Both the position numbers and the translations under genes were made by a program. A stretch of 64,000 nt of DNA. It comes from Avena insularis (lineage: Eukaryota; Streptophyta; Magnoliopsida; Poales; Poaceae). Shown here in pieces: positions 1-10,996 of the stretch. How positions within the stretch are numbered: the first letter of the stretch is position 1; each line of letters begins with the position of its first letter. Below the pieces are notes generated by a model. That model searched no databases. It was not told the origin of the DNA and worked only from the letters and a program-made list of their open reading frames with translations. The stretch lies in NCBI GenBank assembly GCA_023614405.1, contig JAJUPC010000037.1, forward strand, positions 806,001-870,000, given 5' to 3'.

Positions 1-2
1 CT

Positions 3-1089
3 ACCCAGGATCCTCTATATCCTGAGGGGCATCCCAAAAGAATTGAGCAGGATTCTCAACAAGCTGAAAATAATGGTTCTACTCGTAAGAAAAGGAAAAA
101 AGAAACATAAAACTATTGTAGAACCCTCTGAACCTACTTTAGATCATAATAGTATATCTATCTCTGATGCTGAAACTGAAAGTGGTAATGAAGAAAATGA
201 AGTTCCTAATGAAGAAAAAGTTGAGGAAGAACCTAAAAACCACACTAAGAATACTAAATACACTAAATAAGATTTTATTGCTAAGAAACATGGTAGTGAA
301 AGACAACCTTGGGTCCAAAAACCTATGCCATTCCCTAATAAGAAACACAAGTCAAAGGAGGATGAACATTATAATAAGTTTTGTGAGTGGATGAAATCTT
401 TATTCCTGCAACTTCCTTTGACTGATGCTATTAAATTGCCTCCTTACTCAAAGTATATGAAGGATATTGTCTCGAATAAAAGGAAGATCCCTAATGAAGA
501 AATTTCTACTTTGCTTGCTAATTATTCCTTTAATGGTAAGGTTCCTAAGAAACTTGGAGTCCCAGGGATTCCAACTATCCCTTGCTCTATTAAGAACAGT
601 TATGTTAGAACTGCTTTGTGTGATTTCGGAGCTGGAGTTAGTGTTATGCCTTTCTCTCTCTATAAGAGGCTTCAACTAGAAAAATTAATACCAACTGATA
701 TATCTTTGCAAATGGCTCATAAATCCACCACTGTTCCTGTTGGTATATGTGAGGATGTACCTGTTCAAGTGGCTCATAATTGCTTGATATTAACTGATTT
801 TTTTGTGCTTGAAATGCCTGAAGATGATAATATGTCTATTATTCTTGGGAGACCTTTTCTTAATACCGTAGGAGCTGTTATTAATTATAATCAAGGAAAG
901 GTGACTTTCAATGTGAATGACAAGGAACATATTGTCTATTTCCCTAAGAAGATTGAAAGGACTTATGGTTTGAATTCAATTGAACATGTTGAGGGCATTC
1001 AAGTTGGAGAAATATATTGTCCCATACCAAGAGAAAAATTTGAAACTATTATGATTGGGACCATTGCTATCAAGGTTGAGGTAACATAA
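3..1089 (+). pseudogene. gag C-terminus plus aspartic protease of the Gypsy element
   Basis: The gag tail opens in frame 3 (TQDPLYPEGHPKRIEQ) and moves to frame 1 at the A-run near 101-106, probably through a one-base indel. A TAA at 268-270 then interrupts the frame. From 325 the frame stays open for 254 codons. It carries CEWMKSLFLQLPL near residue 20, the retropepsin active site CDFGAGVSVMP with catalytic Asp at 622-624, and the flap-side motif IILGRPFL. The usual DLGAG is DFGAG here. The frame stops at 1089 with no polymerase behind it. The protease part alone could still be translated, but the frameshift and stop make the full polyprotein defective. Family recognition is firm; the exact indel position is inferred. 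Confidence 0.82.
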
Positions 1090-4000
1090 TCATTAGTGGG
1101 ATACAAAGTTTTGTCTCATATGGAATTGTTTTGGTAACAAGACCTGATCAACCTTGTTAACAAAAGGATTTCATTGAACAAAACAATGTTTTCACCGTGA
1201 TTATCCTTGCTTACTTCTATTCTATCCATTTTAGTTTTTGCTTATGCCTAAGTTAAAGGCGTTAAAGAAAAGTACTTATTGGGAGATAACCTAAAAGTTT
1301 TAGATGAGTCTTGGAAGTTATTACTTCAGTAATAAGTGCTCCTTATCCTTTTTATTTGCTTTTTGTGCCAAGAGCAACCTCTAATGAGAGAGAAGTAATG
1401 ATTGGGAAAGTTGCTGTCCCGAAACAGATTTCTGTGCTTCATCGTAAAAATTCGTGTAAAATCTCTGAACGTTGTTTTGAGGTGTGAATGTTTGTGCTTC
1501 TGCCCCAGGTTGTTATCTAACTTTTTTTAGTTCAACACTTTTTGATTTGATCAACAGAAGTTCTTCGAAAAAATTCGTCTTTACCTGCTGGTCTGTTTTG
1601 ATAGATTTCTGCAATTATTTCCATTTGTTTCTGGTTGGTTCCTTTTTGTGTTCTTTTGGGGAATTGAGCTTTTTGAGGGAAGTGCTACAGTATCTAGTGT
1701 TCTAATGGAAGTTTATTTGGTATTAGAACTGAACCTTAAGACTTATTTATCTTGAGTGCACTAATGTTGCTAATAAAGATTGTGTGAAGTTTTGTATGAA
1801 GGAAAAATTTTAGGTGTATGGAAGGAATGAGTAATGAGATGAAGGATGGACTAAAGCTCAAGCTTGGGGATGCCACGCGTGTCACCCCAAGAAATATCCA
1901 AGAAGTACAAGCGTCAAAGCTTGGGGATTCCCAAGGCATCCCCTTCTTCATCAATAAAAATCCCAGGTTTCTTCCAAACGCTTCATTTTTATTGTTTCAT
2001 ACCCAGTTGTGTTGTTCTTGGAGCGTCTTCTTTTTCGTTTTTGTTTTGGTTTTTCGTTTGCTTTGTTTTCTTAGTTTTCTGAATAAATTAGTTGGATCTC
2101 CTCTTTCATACATTGGTTTTCAAATAGTTTGGTTTGGTTTGGAAAAGAGTAGGAAAGTTCATGCTTATGTGGTAAAAAGAGCTTGTTTTTGACTGTGGCC
2201 TATGCTTTGTCATGCCATGCTTGATATTGTTTTGGCTTTATGCTTAGTATTCTTTGCTGTAGCATGACTTGTTATAAACAATTGAGATTGCTTAATGTGC
2301 CTTGGATGAATCATGCGTTGTTTTAGCATATTAAAGCATAGTATAGTGGTATTCTCCTTTGATGCTTTATTTGGGTTGACTTGGCACATGCTCACACCAT
2401 GTTATGACTATGTCGAGTCACCATAGCCTTTATGATCCTTTAGTTTTCAACTTGTAGTATCACTTTATGCTTTGTTCAATGATGTTTTGTCGCTCTGCAT
2501 GATTATGGCCATTATTGCTCTCTTACTTTGTCGCTCCTAGTCTTTTGCTAGCCTCCGCAACCAAGTATGAGTTCCACTCATGCATCCAACTCCCTAAACC
2601 AAGTTATTCCAAAGAGTCCACTATACCTACCTACTAGCTTATGCTATTCCAAGTATATTTATGCTTTTGTTTACCTTCCAAATTAAACTTGTTATGAGAA
2701 AACTAGTGATTAAAGCTCTCACGAACTTGATGGCACACTTTACTTTTCTTTCCCTTAATAAACTTGAACCATTGTGTCGTCTGTGTTGTATATGCTTGCA
2801 CTTATTTGTTGGGAATTAGCAGAACCATGTTGTCATGGGGAACGCTTTCAACATTGCACAGGTACTTTGTACCTAGTTGATATCATGCTCTTTTGTCTAT
2901 GGATGTCGTCGGTGTGAAATTAAAGGCGAGCTTGTAAGTCCATGGAGTAATGTATATGTGTTAGAGAAACGCCTAGGCCACTAGTCTAATCCATGCTGAC
3001 ATGGTGGAAACCTGCAGCGTAACCATAATGAGCTGTCTATGAAGCATTCTTCTTATAAAAAAGAGTCCTATATTGAGAAAAAAGAGAAAAGAGAAAAAAA
3101 AGAGATTATGAAAAGAGGAAAGAGAGAAAAAATCACCATATTCCCATGGTAAATAAGAAGATTGCTGAGATGCTTGTTGTCTGCTTGCCTTGTCATTTTG
3201 ATATGGGGATTCTTCCGTATCATCGGGCAAGGGGTACCCTGTTGGCGGTTCTCTATGATACACATGTACTTACGATGACAAGAACTTACCGGTGACTAAA
3301 CTTGAGTAGCATGAGGAGCGGCCCTCGTATACAAGGGACATGAGATTTCTAACTTATACTTCGTCAAGCATGTACACCATAGTTTGTTCACTTTAACCTT
3401 AATCACTTCAAGATGCTTATGATAGGGGCAATGAGAGCTGAAAGCTATAAGTACCATAATTTTTCGAAGCTCGTTATGAAACTTGAATCTCTACTTCCTT
3501 CTATGAAGTCCTTTCTTCCACCATTATATTGAGTCTCCACCTTCTATCTTTATGCACCTACTTTGAGAGCATAGTGGCCATTCTTAGTTCTATGTGCATT
3601 GTCCCAAGACTAGTTAATTGATGCATAACTTGATATTGCTTTTTTTAAACTATTTGTATCTAGTCACTCTTATGAACTTTGAAGGTGTCCTATGCATTTA
3701 TATTTGCTACTTTATGAGGGACAAGCTGAATACTATTATACTATGTTTTCTTTATGTGAATAAAACAAATGTCTTACAAAGCATTGTTATTCATGAATCT
3801 TTTGTTTGTGCCTTTTCATGTTGCATCATAGTTTCTTTGTCCTATTGCTAGAACTTTGTCTTTCATGTTATGATTGAAGTACTATGATCCCAGCTTTGAA
3901 TGTTTTACAAATATTTTGATCAAGTCTTTGATGGTGCATGTCACCTCAAATATTATTCTTTCTTTTTATCACTTACCTACTCGAGGACGAGCAGGAGTTA
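1090..4000 (+). other. Non-coding spacer between protease and 3' LTR
   Basis: About 2.9 kb with only short frames. It is AT-rich, with T-rich stretches near 1500-1700 and 2000-2060 and a purine-rich A/G stretch near 3055-3130. No reverse transcriptase or integrase motifs were seen in any frame. It is read here as the non-coding 3' region of the retroelement. Confidence 0.6.
1861..1943 (+). other. Paired hairpins with polypurine-like motif inside the element
   Basis: The motif AGCTTGGGGAT occurs at 1861 and again at 1918, and a third time as the polypurine tract at 4001. After the first copy, TTGGGG near 1863 can pair with CCCCAA about 20 bases on. After the second, GGGGAT at 1923 can pair with ATCCCC ending at 1943. 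These may be internal polypurine-like tracts or RNA structures of the genomic transcript. The stems are visible; a role is inferred. Confidence 0.5.
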
Positions 4001-4013
4001 AGCTTGGGGATGT
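4001..4013 (+). promoter_or_regulatory. Polypurine tract of the Gypsy element
   Basis: AGCTTGGGGATGT lies directly before the LTR terminus TGATACA. This is where the plus-strand primer of LTR retrotransposons is expected. Confidence 0.65.
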
Positions 4014-5417
4014 TGATACATTGCAAATGTATCTATAATTTTTGATGTTCCATGCTTGGTTTTATCCACTTTCTTGTGTTTTGTCCACACTTTGGAGTAC
4101 TTTTCATATGATTTCTTGGACTAACCTATTAACAAGAGCCACAGTGCCAGCTACCTATTTTCTGCTGTTTTTGGAATTGGAATTGGATGGGACAAAAGCC
4201 AAAGTGCCTATTTTTTCGGAAGACTCATGGAGCCAGAACACAAGACGGAGGAGGGTCAGGGGCTGGCCAGACCCCCCCAGGCGCGGGCTAGGCTTGGCCG
4301 CGCCAAGGCATGGTGTGGGCCCCCAGGCACCCCCTCGGTCTCCCACTTCGACTATCAGAAGCCTTCTAACCTAAAAACTCCGGGTGGTTCAACGTTTTTC
4401 CAGAAGGAGTTCCGCTCCGCCACCACCACCAGATTCCACGAAACAACACCAGAAACTCCGTTCTGGCACCCTGCCGGGACAGGGAATTGGAGGAGATCAT
4501 CGCCATCATCATCACCATCGCTTCTCCATCGACCATCCATGTTTCCGCCATCTATTATGAGTAATCCCCCACTGTAGGCTATGGGGATGGTAGGGATTGG
4601 ATGAGATCGTTCATGTAATGGCATCAGATTGTTAGGGCATGGTGCCTAGTATCTTTTAGTAGTGCTTTATGACTTTGTTGCAACTTGCTGTGCTTAATGC
4701 TTGTCACTAGCGCCCGAGTGCCATGATTTCAGATCTAAACATGTTATTGATTCATTATGATAGTATTGTTTATGGTCTTATCTACAAGTTGTATACACAC
4801 ATTGTTGTTTGGAACCAATGGCCCCGAAGTGACAGAAATCGGGATAACCGGAGGGAATGGATTTGATGTGAGGATCACATGTGTTCATAGAGTGTTAATG
4901 CTTTGCTCCGGTGCTCTATTAAAAGGAGCACCTTAATTGCCAGTAATTCCCTTGAGGCCCTGCTGCAAACGGGCTGGCAGGACAAAAGATGTTGTGCAAG
5001 TTCTCATTGCGTGCACGTATGACTATATATGGAACACATGCCTAGGATTATCTAGTACTTGGATGCTTTATCTTATTTATCTGCAATAGCCCTATGTTCT
5101 GATTGCTATGTGAATTGTCTTGTCCATGCAACGCCCATCCATCCATCCCTATGCCTACCACACTTGAATCCTACTGTTTACTGCTATTGTTACTGATGTC
5201 TTTACTTTACTACTGATGTTACTTTACTATTGCTACTACAAAACTGTTGCTACTGATAAACTGCTGTGAGCAAGATTGTTTCCAGGTGCAGCTGAATTGA
5301 CAACTCAGTTGTTAAGGCTTATAAATATTCTTTGGCTCCCCTTGTGTCGAATCAATAAATTGGGTTTCACTTCCCTCGAAAATACTGCGATACACCCCCT
5401 ATACTTGTGGGTCATCA
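4014..5417 (+). repeat. 3' LTR of the Gypsy element
   Basis: About 1.4 kb bounded by TG (TGATACATTGCAAATG) and CA (GGGTCATCA). TTATAAATA near 5319 and AATAAA near 5352 are possible promoter and polyadenylation elements near the right end. A GC-rich segment at 4270-4330 contains short inverted repeats. The right-hand target duplication would be ATGCC (5418-5422), but the left partner is outside the window. Confidence 0.8.
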
Positions 5418-6731
5418 ATGCCCTCCTGGCAGAGGCCACGAGGGGCCACTGATCAGCTGCTGCTGCTTCTGTAAAGCAGCTTCTTTTGTCTTGTCTATGT
5501 TGAAGCAGTCCGCTGCTGCTGCTGCTGAGCAGCCTAATTGTCGAACCTCGTTAAGTACCGTACTATATAACCTATATTAGCTGCTTTATCTACATCTGCT
5601 CTGTTTACTGAATTTATTTATGGTGCTGGTTTGTTTTTCTGCTCTAGATTTGCTACCAGATTGGGGAAAACAATCGCAAAAGGAACAATGAATGAAGAGA
5701 GAAGCTGCTCTAGATTCCCTACCTTTTTGGGCAAAAAAACACAACTGTTAGAGAGAGAGAGGGGAAAAGGAGCTCTTAAAAAGGCCAAATAACAAAAAAA
5801 AACTTCCACTTTAGGCGTCATGGCGCATGTAACGGCCAAGCCTTTGACCAGACGACACCCCCCTCCGAGCGCATGTGAGGGCTTCGGAATATCGGGAGGG
5901 CAAAATTGAGGACAAACGAGACACAATGTTGCTATAGCTAAATCTGAGAAAAAGCTGAATTTGGCTTTACCATGCAATTTGGCTAGAGCTCCACAATGTA
6001 GCTATTCTAAATCCCTAAACTATGTGGTGCGTTGAAACCTAATGCTTTTCCACCGACACGTGTGTTGCAAAGTTTCTTGATCGTGCATGCTTACACAAGT
6101 GGCCTACAGAGAAACTTATAGAAGCATGGGCAAACGAGCTTCATTTTGGCAAATTCGGGAAAAGCTTTGCGCAATCGGTAGGCCAGATCGGCTGGGTGGC
6201 TGCCCCGGGGTGCATGGATGCTAGGTCCATGTCTATGCTTACACTTCTTAAGGAATTAATAATAACTGTACACTTCCTTCTATCCTGTCACGTTACGTCG
6301 TGTCAGCACCGAGCACCCGCTACGGATCGGCAATAGGACGGTGGTCTACGTGACCGGTCTCTGCCATGCCAAAGCCATCTCGCACACCCGTCCCATCGCC
6401 TACCGGGATGGACGCCGAATTTAATCGCTAGGATTGGAAACCATCGGTGCTCGCCCGGTCAAACTTGCTTCCGCATGGGTATGACCAGAATATTGGTAAA
6501 CGGAATTTAAGCATCGCCTTCCATCTCCTCAACAAATCACTGTGCAAAAATCCCCAACTCATTCCTTCCGTCGGCGCCGCCATAGCACATCACTGTGCAA
6601 AAATCCCCAACTCATTCCTTCCGCCGACGCCTCCGCCTGGCCATACCACCGCAACAGATCACTCCACCTCCACGCCCAGTCCCAGCCACCGCTACCGACC
6701 CTAGGCCACCGCCACTACATTAGCTGCTTCC
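5418..6731. other. Intergenic region upstream of the exonuclease-like gene
   Basis: No gene was recognised. CTG-type triplet runs occur near 5455-5535. A 53-bp direct duplication sits in the probable leader: CTGTGCAAAAATCCCCAACT occurs at about 6540 and again 53 bases later. The last 150 bases are C-rich, like a cereal 5' leader. Confidence 0.5.
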
Positions 6732-7385
6732 ATGGACGTAGAATACGACGTGTTCGGCGACAGGAGCGACTACACCGACGAGTACACCGTCACCGCCCAT
6801 GGCACCACCAAGCTGACGGTCGTCCACACAAATGCGTCAGCGGAGGTGGCCAAGGTCATCGCAATGTATGAGCGGTGGCTACAGGAGCCGATGGACAGGT
6901 ACAAGTTCGTCGGCCTTGACCTCGAGTATACCAGAGATAGGAAGCGGACGACGCTTTTGCAGCTGTCCATGTGCAACCACTGCCTACTATATCACGTATG
7001 TAGGGCCAAATATGTATGCACGGAGCTTCGCGAGTTCCTACACAGGTGGGAGATCTACTTCGCCAGCATCGACATCAAGAACGACACTCTGAAGCTAGAA
7101 AGGGATCTCCCCGTTCATGTTCTCAATCACGTCGATCTCCAACGTTTGTGGAGGTACCCGGATGGCGGTACGGGGAAAGCTGGCATGGCTAGACTCGCTT
7201 CCGACATCATCGGCCGCGAGTACGCTGGCATGAAAATCAAGTTCCCGAAGCACCTGCACGAGTGATGGGAGTGGAGGCACCTAGATTACGATGCAATCAA
7301 GTACGCAGCCAGGGACGCATGTGTCTGCTACGAGATGCTCAACAGGATCTGGCGGGTGGGTGAGTGTGTTGTTTACCACTACTAG
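6732..7385 (+). pseudogene. 3'-5' exonuclease-like (Werner/RNase D type), premature TGA
   Basis: Related to plant WRN-exonuclease-like DEDDy proteins (PF01612), which remove nucleotides from 3' ends. Exo I is VGLDLEYTRD with D63 and E65. SIDIKND near residues 112-118 fits Exo II. The last motif, KYAARDACVCYEML with Tyr191 and Asp195, lies beyond an in-frame TGA at 7263-7265. The frame then stays open to TAG at 7383-7385, so the full product would be about 217 residues, close to a bare exonuclease domain. Loss of Exo III should abolish activity unless the stop is read through. A CGA-to-TGA change would explain it. There is no intron at the position where the paralog at 7703-8657 has one. GTGAGT at 7360 could be a splice donor to an unseen last exon. 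The two paralogs are tail to tail, 317 bp apart. Confidence 0.8.
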
Positions 7386-7702
7386 TTTTACATTTCGTTC
7401 CTAGTTTTATCTCGCCTGTATTTTATCTCGCATGTATTTTCTAAGCATTCTGTGTGTAAGAACCAAGCTCGTATGATCCCTGTGCTATTAGCTACTTAAC
7501 CTGTATGAATTACATTCCCCCTTTTGTATGCTCAACATTCATTACGACAAATTACTGCATGCCATTTGCATGCGGCGAGAATCCAGGACTGACATGCATA
7601 AGGTGTGATCTGATCATAAGTCATAACCAGATTATAGAGAAGCATACAGTCATAAACCAGATTATAGTTTGACAAAGGTAATACACAGCAGTTCGTAATT
7701 GC
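7386..7702. other. Spacer between convergent exonuclease paralogs
   Basis: About 317 bp, AT-rich, shared by the 3' ends of the two converging genes. No other feature is recognised. It probably holds both polyadenylation regions, which is inferred from position only. Confidence 0.4.
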
Positions 7703-8657
7703 TCAGATAGTGTACTTATGAAATAACATGTTTTCATAAACACAACAATCATGCACTAATAGTCTACATCCCAGCCTGTTGGAGAAGGCAACGATCCCAG
7801 ATGCCTTGATTCGCTTGCCCCGGTTTGTAGATTCATCTACACTCCGGTATCTGGGACAAACAACCTGCCTTGGTGGTGGTTCAATGATGCGATGCCTGGA
7901 ACGAGATTTTACAATCTGGCGGTACAGCTCGTGGCTAACATACCCGTCAATTGCATCGTACTTCAGATTAGGTTCAGAAAGTGGCTTATCCTCCCAGTAA
8001 TCGTGCCCTAAACGCCTCCACAAACATCTCGGCAATTTGTCCTTCATGTCGGTACGGGTCGATGAGTTCAGAGGCAAGCGGCCATCCGGTCTTGCCGTAA
8101 ATCCACAGGATCGATAAATTTCCTGGATGTCCACTCTGCACTCCTTTGGGATTCTAATGTTGACAGTTGGGCTTTCAAGCAGTTTACTGTCATTCGTGAT
8201 GTCAACACTAGTAAATGTTATTAGCTGGTTCACAAGAAAGTCATGAAACAGATCCCTAATGCTTTCGCCCCACCTACATGAAAATGAATTCAGACAAATA
8301 ATATAGCAATAACTTTTGCAAACAGACGGTTCAGGAACAAAAAGACAGCAAAGTCTACCAGATCCCGTTAGCCCCCTTCTCGCAAAAATGCTGGCATACG
8401 AGGACATGCCCCTTCATGGAGAGTTGCACCACGGCGATCCTACGGTGATCGCGGCTATACTCGAGGTCGAGACCTATGAACCGGTTTTCTTTGAACTGCA
8501 GCCAACTCGTGTAATTATTCAGAGTGTTCCTCACCGTCCGAGGGTCGGTGGTGTAGACGACATCGATCTTCTTCCCGCCATGTACTTCAATGTTGAAGTG
8601 CGCAGTTTCTTGCCTGCCGTCGTTTCGGACGTTCGAAGCGTCCATGACTACAAGCAA
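7703..8657 (-). CDS. 3'-5' exonuclease domain protein (Werner-like), two exons, intact
   Basis: Proposed CDS is complement(7703..8273, 8359..8657), 289 residues. The 85-bp intron has a GT donor at 8358 and a TGTAG acceptor ending at 8274; joining restores one frame across GIW-WGESIRD. Exo I is FIGLDLEYSRD with D64 and E66, Exo II is probably VDITND (124-128), and Exo III is KYDAIDGY with Y205 and D209. All DEDDy acidic residues therefore appear present. After the catalytic core there is a basic, Arg-rich tail of about 70 residues. A second in-frame Met lies four codons downstream (MDASN) and could be the true start. A bare WRN-type exonuclease without helicase is normal for plants. The gene converges on the broken paralog at 6732 and diverges from the F-box gene at 9213. 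It is the best candidate for a functional gene here; expression is unknown. Confidence 0.82.
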
Positions 8658-9212
8658 GAGGGAAAGGATATGGAGGAAGAGGGTGATGCGGTGGTGGTGG
8701 AAATGGATGAGGCCGTGGAGGAGAAAGACGATGAGACCATGGAGGTGGAAATGAGACGGAGAAGTGAAAGATTGGAACTGCCCTTACCAATATCTGGAAT
8801 GGTGCACGACCGTTCGTAGTAGGGTGAAGGTGGCGAAAACCGGCGGTTTTACACGTAGCCGCTAGCACTTCCAGAAAAAAATTATGCGCCACTTGCATGC
8901 GGTGGAATCAATTCAAACGTAGGCACGTTTGCGCATGCCGACCTTCACTCACTGACAGGCGGGCCGCACATTTCCCTTTTACGATTTATTTTTTCACTTC
9001 CTCTAGATGGTTCTGGTGCTCGCCCTCAATAATTACGCCCCTCCTTCTTGTCTTCCACGCGGACGAGAACCGACGGCGGTGGCGGTTCCTTGCAGATTCA
9101 GTCCCCACTCGAACAACTGCCCCCATCCCTGATTCCACCCCTCTCGGATCCATCCGCCTCCTTATCACAACGCCTCCATTAATCTACCGGATTCCAGACT
9201 CCATTTGCCGCT
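8658..9212. promoter_or_regulatory. Divergent promoter region between exonuclease and F-box genes
   Basis: 555 bp separate two genes read in opposite directions, so this must hold both 5' regions. It contains short GC-rich blocks near 8830-8950 and a C-rich leader-like stretch at 9060-9200. No core promoter element is clear enough to position. The assignment rests on gene layout. Confidence 0.4.
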
Positions 9213-10996
9213 ATGGTTAGAGCTTGGGGTAGCAGCAGGCTGAAGCGAAAGGCGTGCGATGACGACGCGGATGGCCAGGCCGACCGCTACTACGAGGATT
9301 GGGGATGGCCGAACTTCAGCGCCGCGAACATGCACAGGATCGCCTCGGAGTTGGACATCATCTCAGCCAGCCGCCTCGCTCGCTGCATCCCTGGCTACCG
9401 CGTGACGATGCGGAACATGGACGAACAACCGTTCGGCACGCCAGGCCTTCTTTACCCCGATAACAGCAAATGGCCAGACGACCACGATGGCCACGTAAGT
9501 TCCAGTAACTATCTTATTCGTTCAGTCATATCGCTGATTCATATGTGCTGAACTCTCATCAGAATCCTATGTTCCTTTCGTCGAACGTGTTGTGTGCACG
9601 CGCGATTTTAACAAATCGAACCATTTAAGACTATTTTGTACAGCGGAAACTCTGCTCGTACCTGATATTATGGTATTTTCATAGTGACACAGTCTTACTT
9701 TAGGTGATAGACGAATTGTCAATTTCGATTTTGCAATGGAATGCCTGCTAGGTGATATTCTGTTTCCTAAAATAAAAACAAGCAGATTCGAGATTTAAGG
9801 CTGTTATGCCCCGAGCTGTTTAATTATGATCATTGTCAGGAGTTTGTTCTAGGGGCTCTGCTACTACTCCATATATTGAGTATCTTCGTAGTGACACAAG
9901 CACAATTTAGGCGATATCTGTGGAGACACTCGTATTTAGGCGATATTTTGTGTACTTTAATCTAAAGGCCCAGTTGTCAAATTGTATCTGCAATGGAATC
10001 CATGCTAGTTTATTGTACCAACTGACAACGAACTCTGTAGAATATTCATGCAAAACTGATGCTGCTGGATAAGTGGTCCGAATCAGTAGTGGTGAATATC
10101 AAGGAAGAAGAAGAGACGAAAATGGAAGATGACCAGAACTGGGTGGGTGGCAACGAGGAGTGGCTGGTCCTTTTATCACAGGATGGCAGTACTTGGACTC
10201 TAAAAATGGCTACAGATCGAAGAGACTTGCAGTGCCATCTTTTAAGGGTGTCGACATTACTGCATTCAACAGTGGGTGGCCACCGCCCGTTTCAGAATTC
10301 GCTTACAGGTTCAACATGGCAGAACTTGACCTCGTGAAGGTGTGGAAGAACTAGGAGTACAACCTCTTAGCGGTGTTCGACAAGGCAATCACATTCATTA
10401 GATGCCCAGAAGACAAGGAATGGACAGTCTTGCACGACGACTTCCTGCGGCCGGAGAAGTATGTCGACACCGTCTTCACCTATGGCTACTCTTCGTATAG
10501 ACCGCAACACATTTATGCGGTCACTGAACCTAGCAGCGACGTGCGTGTTTGGGAGCTGTCCATTTGCGGTGAGTCATGGTGTCATATAGAATGTAAAATC
10601 CCATTCAAAATTCTGCTTACTGACTTACAGTAACACGCAGGTACCCACGCAACCCCATGCATCATTCCAGCTCCGGTCATCAAAGATGTAGTAGCAGATG
10701 CTGAACTTGGGACACGGCGATGGTTCTTGGCACCTCTCGGAGACAACACGGAACATGATGATGAACTCTTATGGATTCATATCAGGGGAGCACTAAACAG
10801 CATTGGTGATACGATAGATCATAAGGGGACACAACTTTCTTCATACCCATCGCTGCTGTGTCACGTTTTCTCGAGGTCCGCATGCCCATCCGAAGACCCT
10901 GTAGAGCAAGTCTGGAGCAGAGTCAACAATCTGAAGGGACAATCTGTGTTTCTTGGGATCAACTACCCTTTCTTTGCCGGAGCCCCGAGCTGTTGA
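9213..10996 (+). pseudogene. F-box/DUF295 family gene, three exons, frameshift and TAG
   Basis: Exon 1 (9213-9494) encodes a 94-residue N-terminus with a degenerate F-box-like stretch (MHRIASELDIISASRLARC) and ends at GTAAGT. Exon 2 probably starts at 10041 after CTCTGTAG and ends at 10568 before GTGAGT. Exon 3 is 10641-10996 after CACGCAG; joining restores CGTHATPC. EEWLVLLSQDG and the C-terminal VFLGINYPF are typical of the DUF295 (KIB-type beta-propeller) domain of grass F-box proteins. These proteins are presumed substrate adaptors of SCF ubiquitin ligases. Two defects are visible. The frame changes at the A5 run 10202-10206, where one extra A would restore it. A TAG at 10352-10354 interrupts KVWKN-EYNLLAVFD. 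The C-terminus also stops early after GAPSC. The exon 2 start is the least certain boundary. Confidence 0.72.

Larger units (their letters stand above)
1..5417 (+). mobile_element. Gypsy LTR retrotransposon, 3' part (Athila-like)
   Basis: A retroelement enters the window from the left and ends at its 3' LTR. In order it shows a gag C-terminal tail fused to an aspartic protease, a spacer of about 2.9 kb without a convincing frame, a polypurine tract and an LTR beginning TGATACA and ending GGGTCATCA. No reverse transcriptase, RNase H or integrase frame occurs between the protease and the LTR, so this copy looks non-autonomous or internally deleted. The protease style and the LTR ending (CTTGTGGGTCATCA) are familiar from abundant Triticeae Gypsy families; I do not assign a family name. 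The 5' LTR and target duplication are outside the window. Confidence 0.85.

Noticed and set aside
4042..4624. Frames of 60-116 codons in the Gypsy LTR
   Set aside because: They lie in LTR sequence, overlap in four frames and have no recognisable product.
5618..5977. 119-codon minus-strand frame
   Set aside because: Low-complexity composition, no recognisable domain, and it lies in a degraded region beside the LTR.
8316..8819. 167-codon plus-strand frame
   Set aside because: It is the antisense shadow of exon 1 and the promoter side of the minus-strand exonuclease gene.
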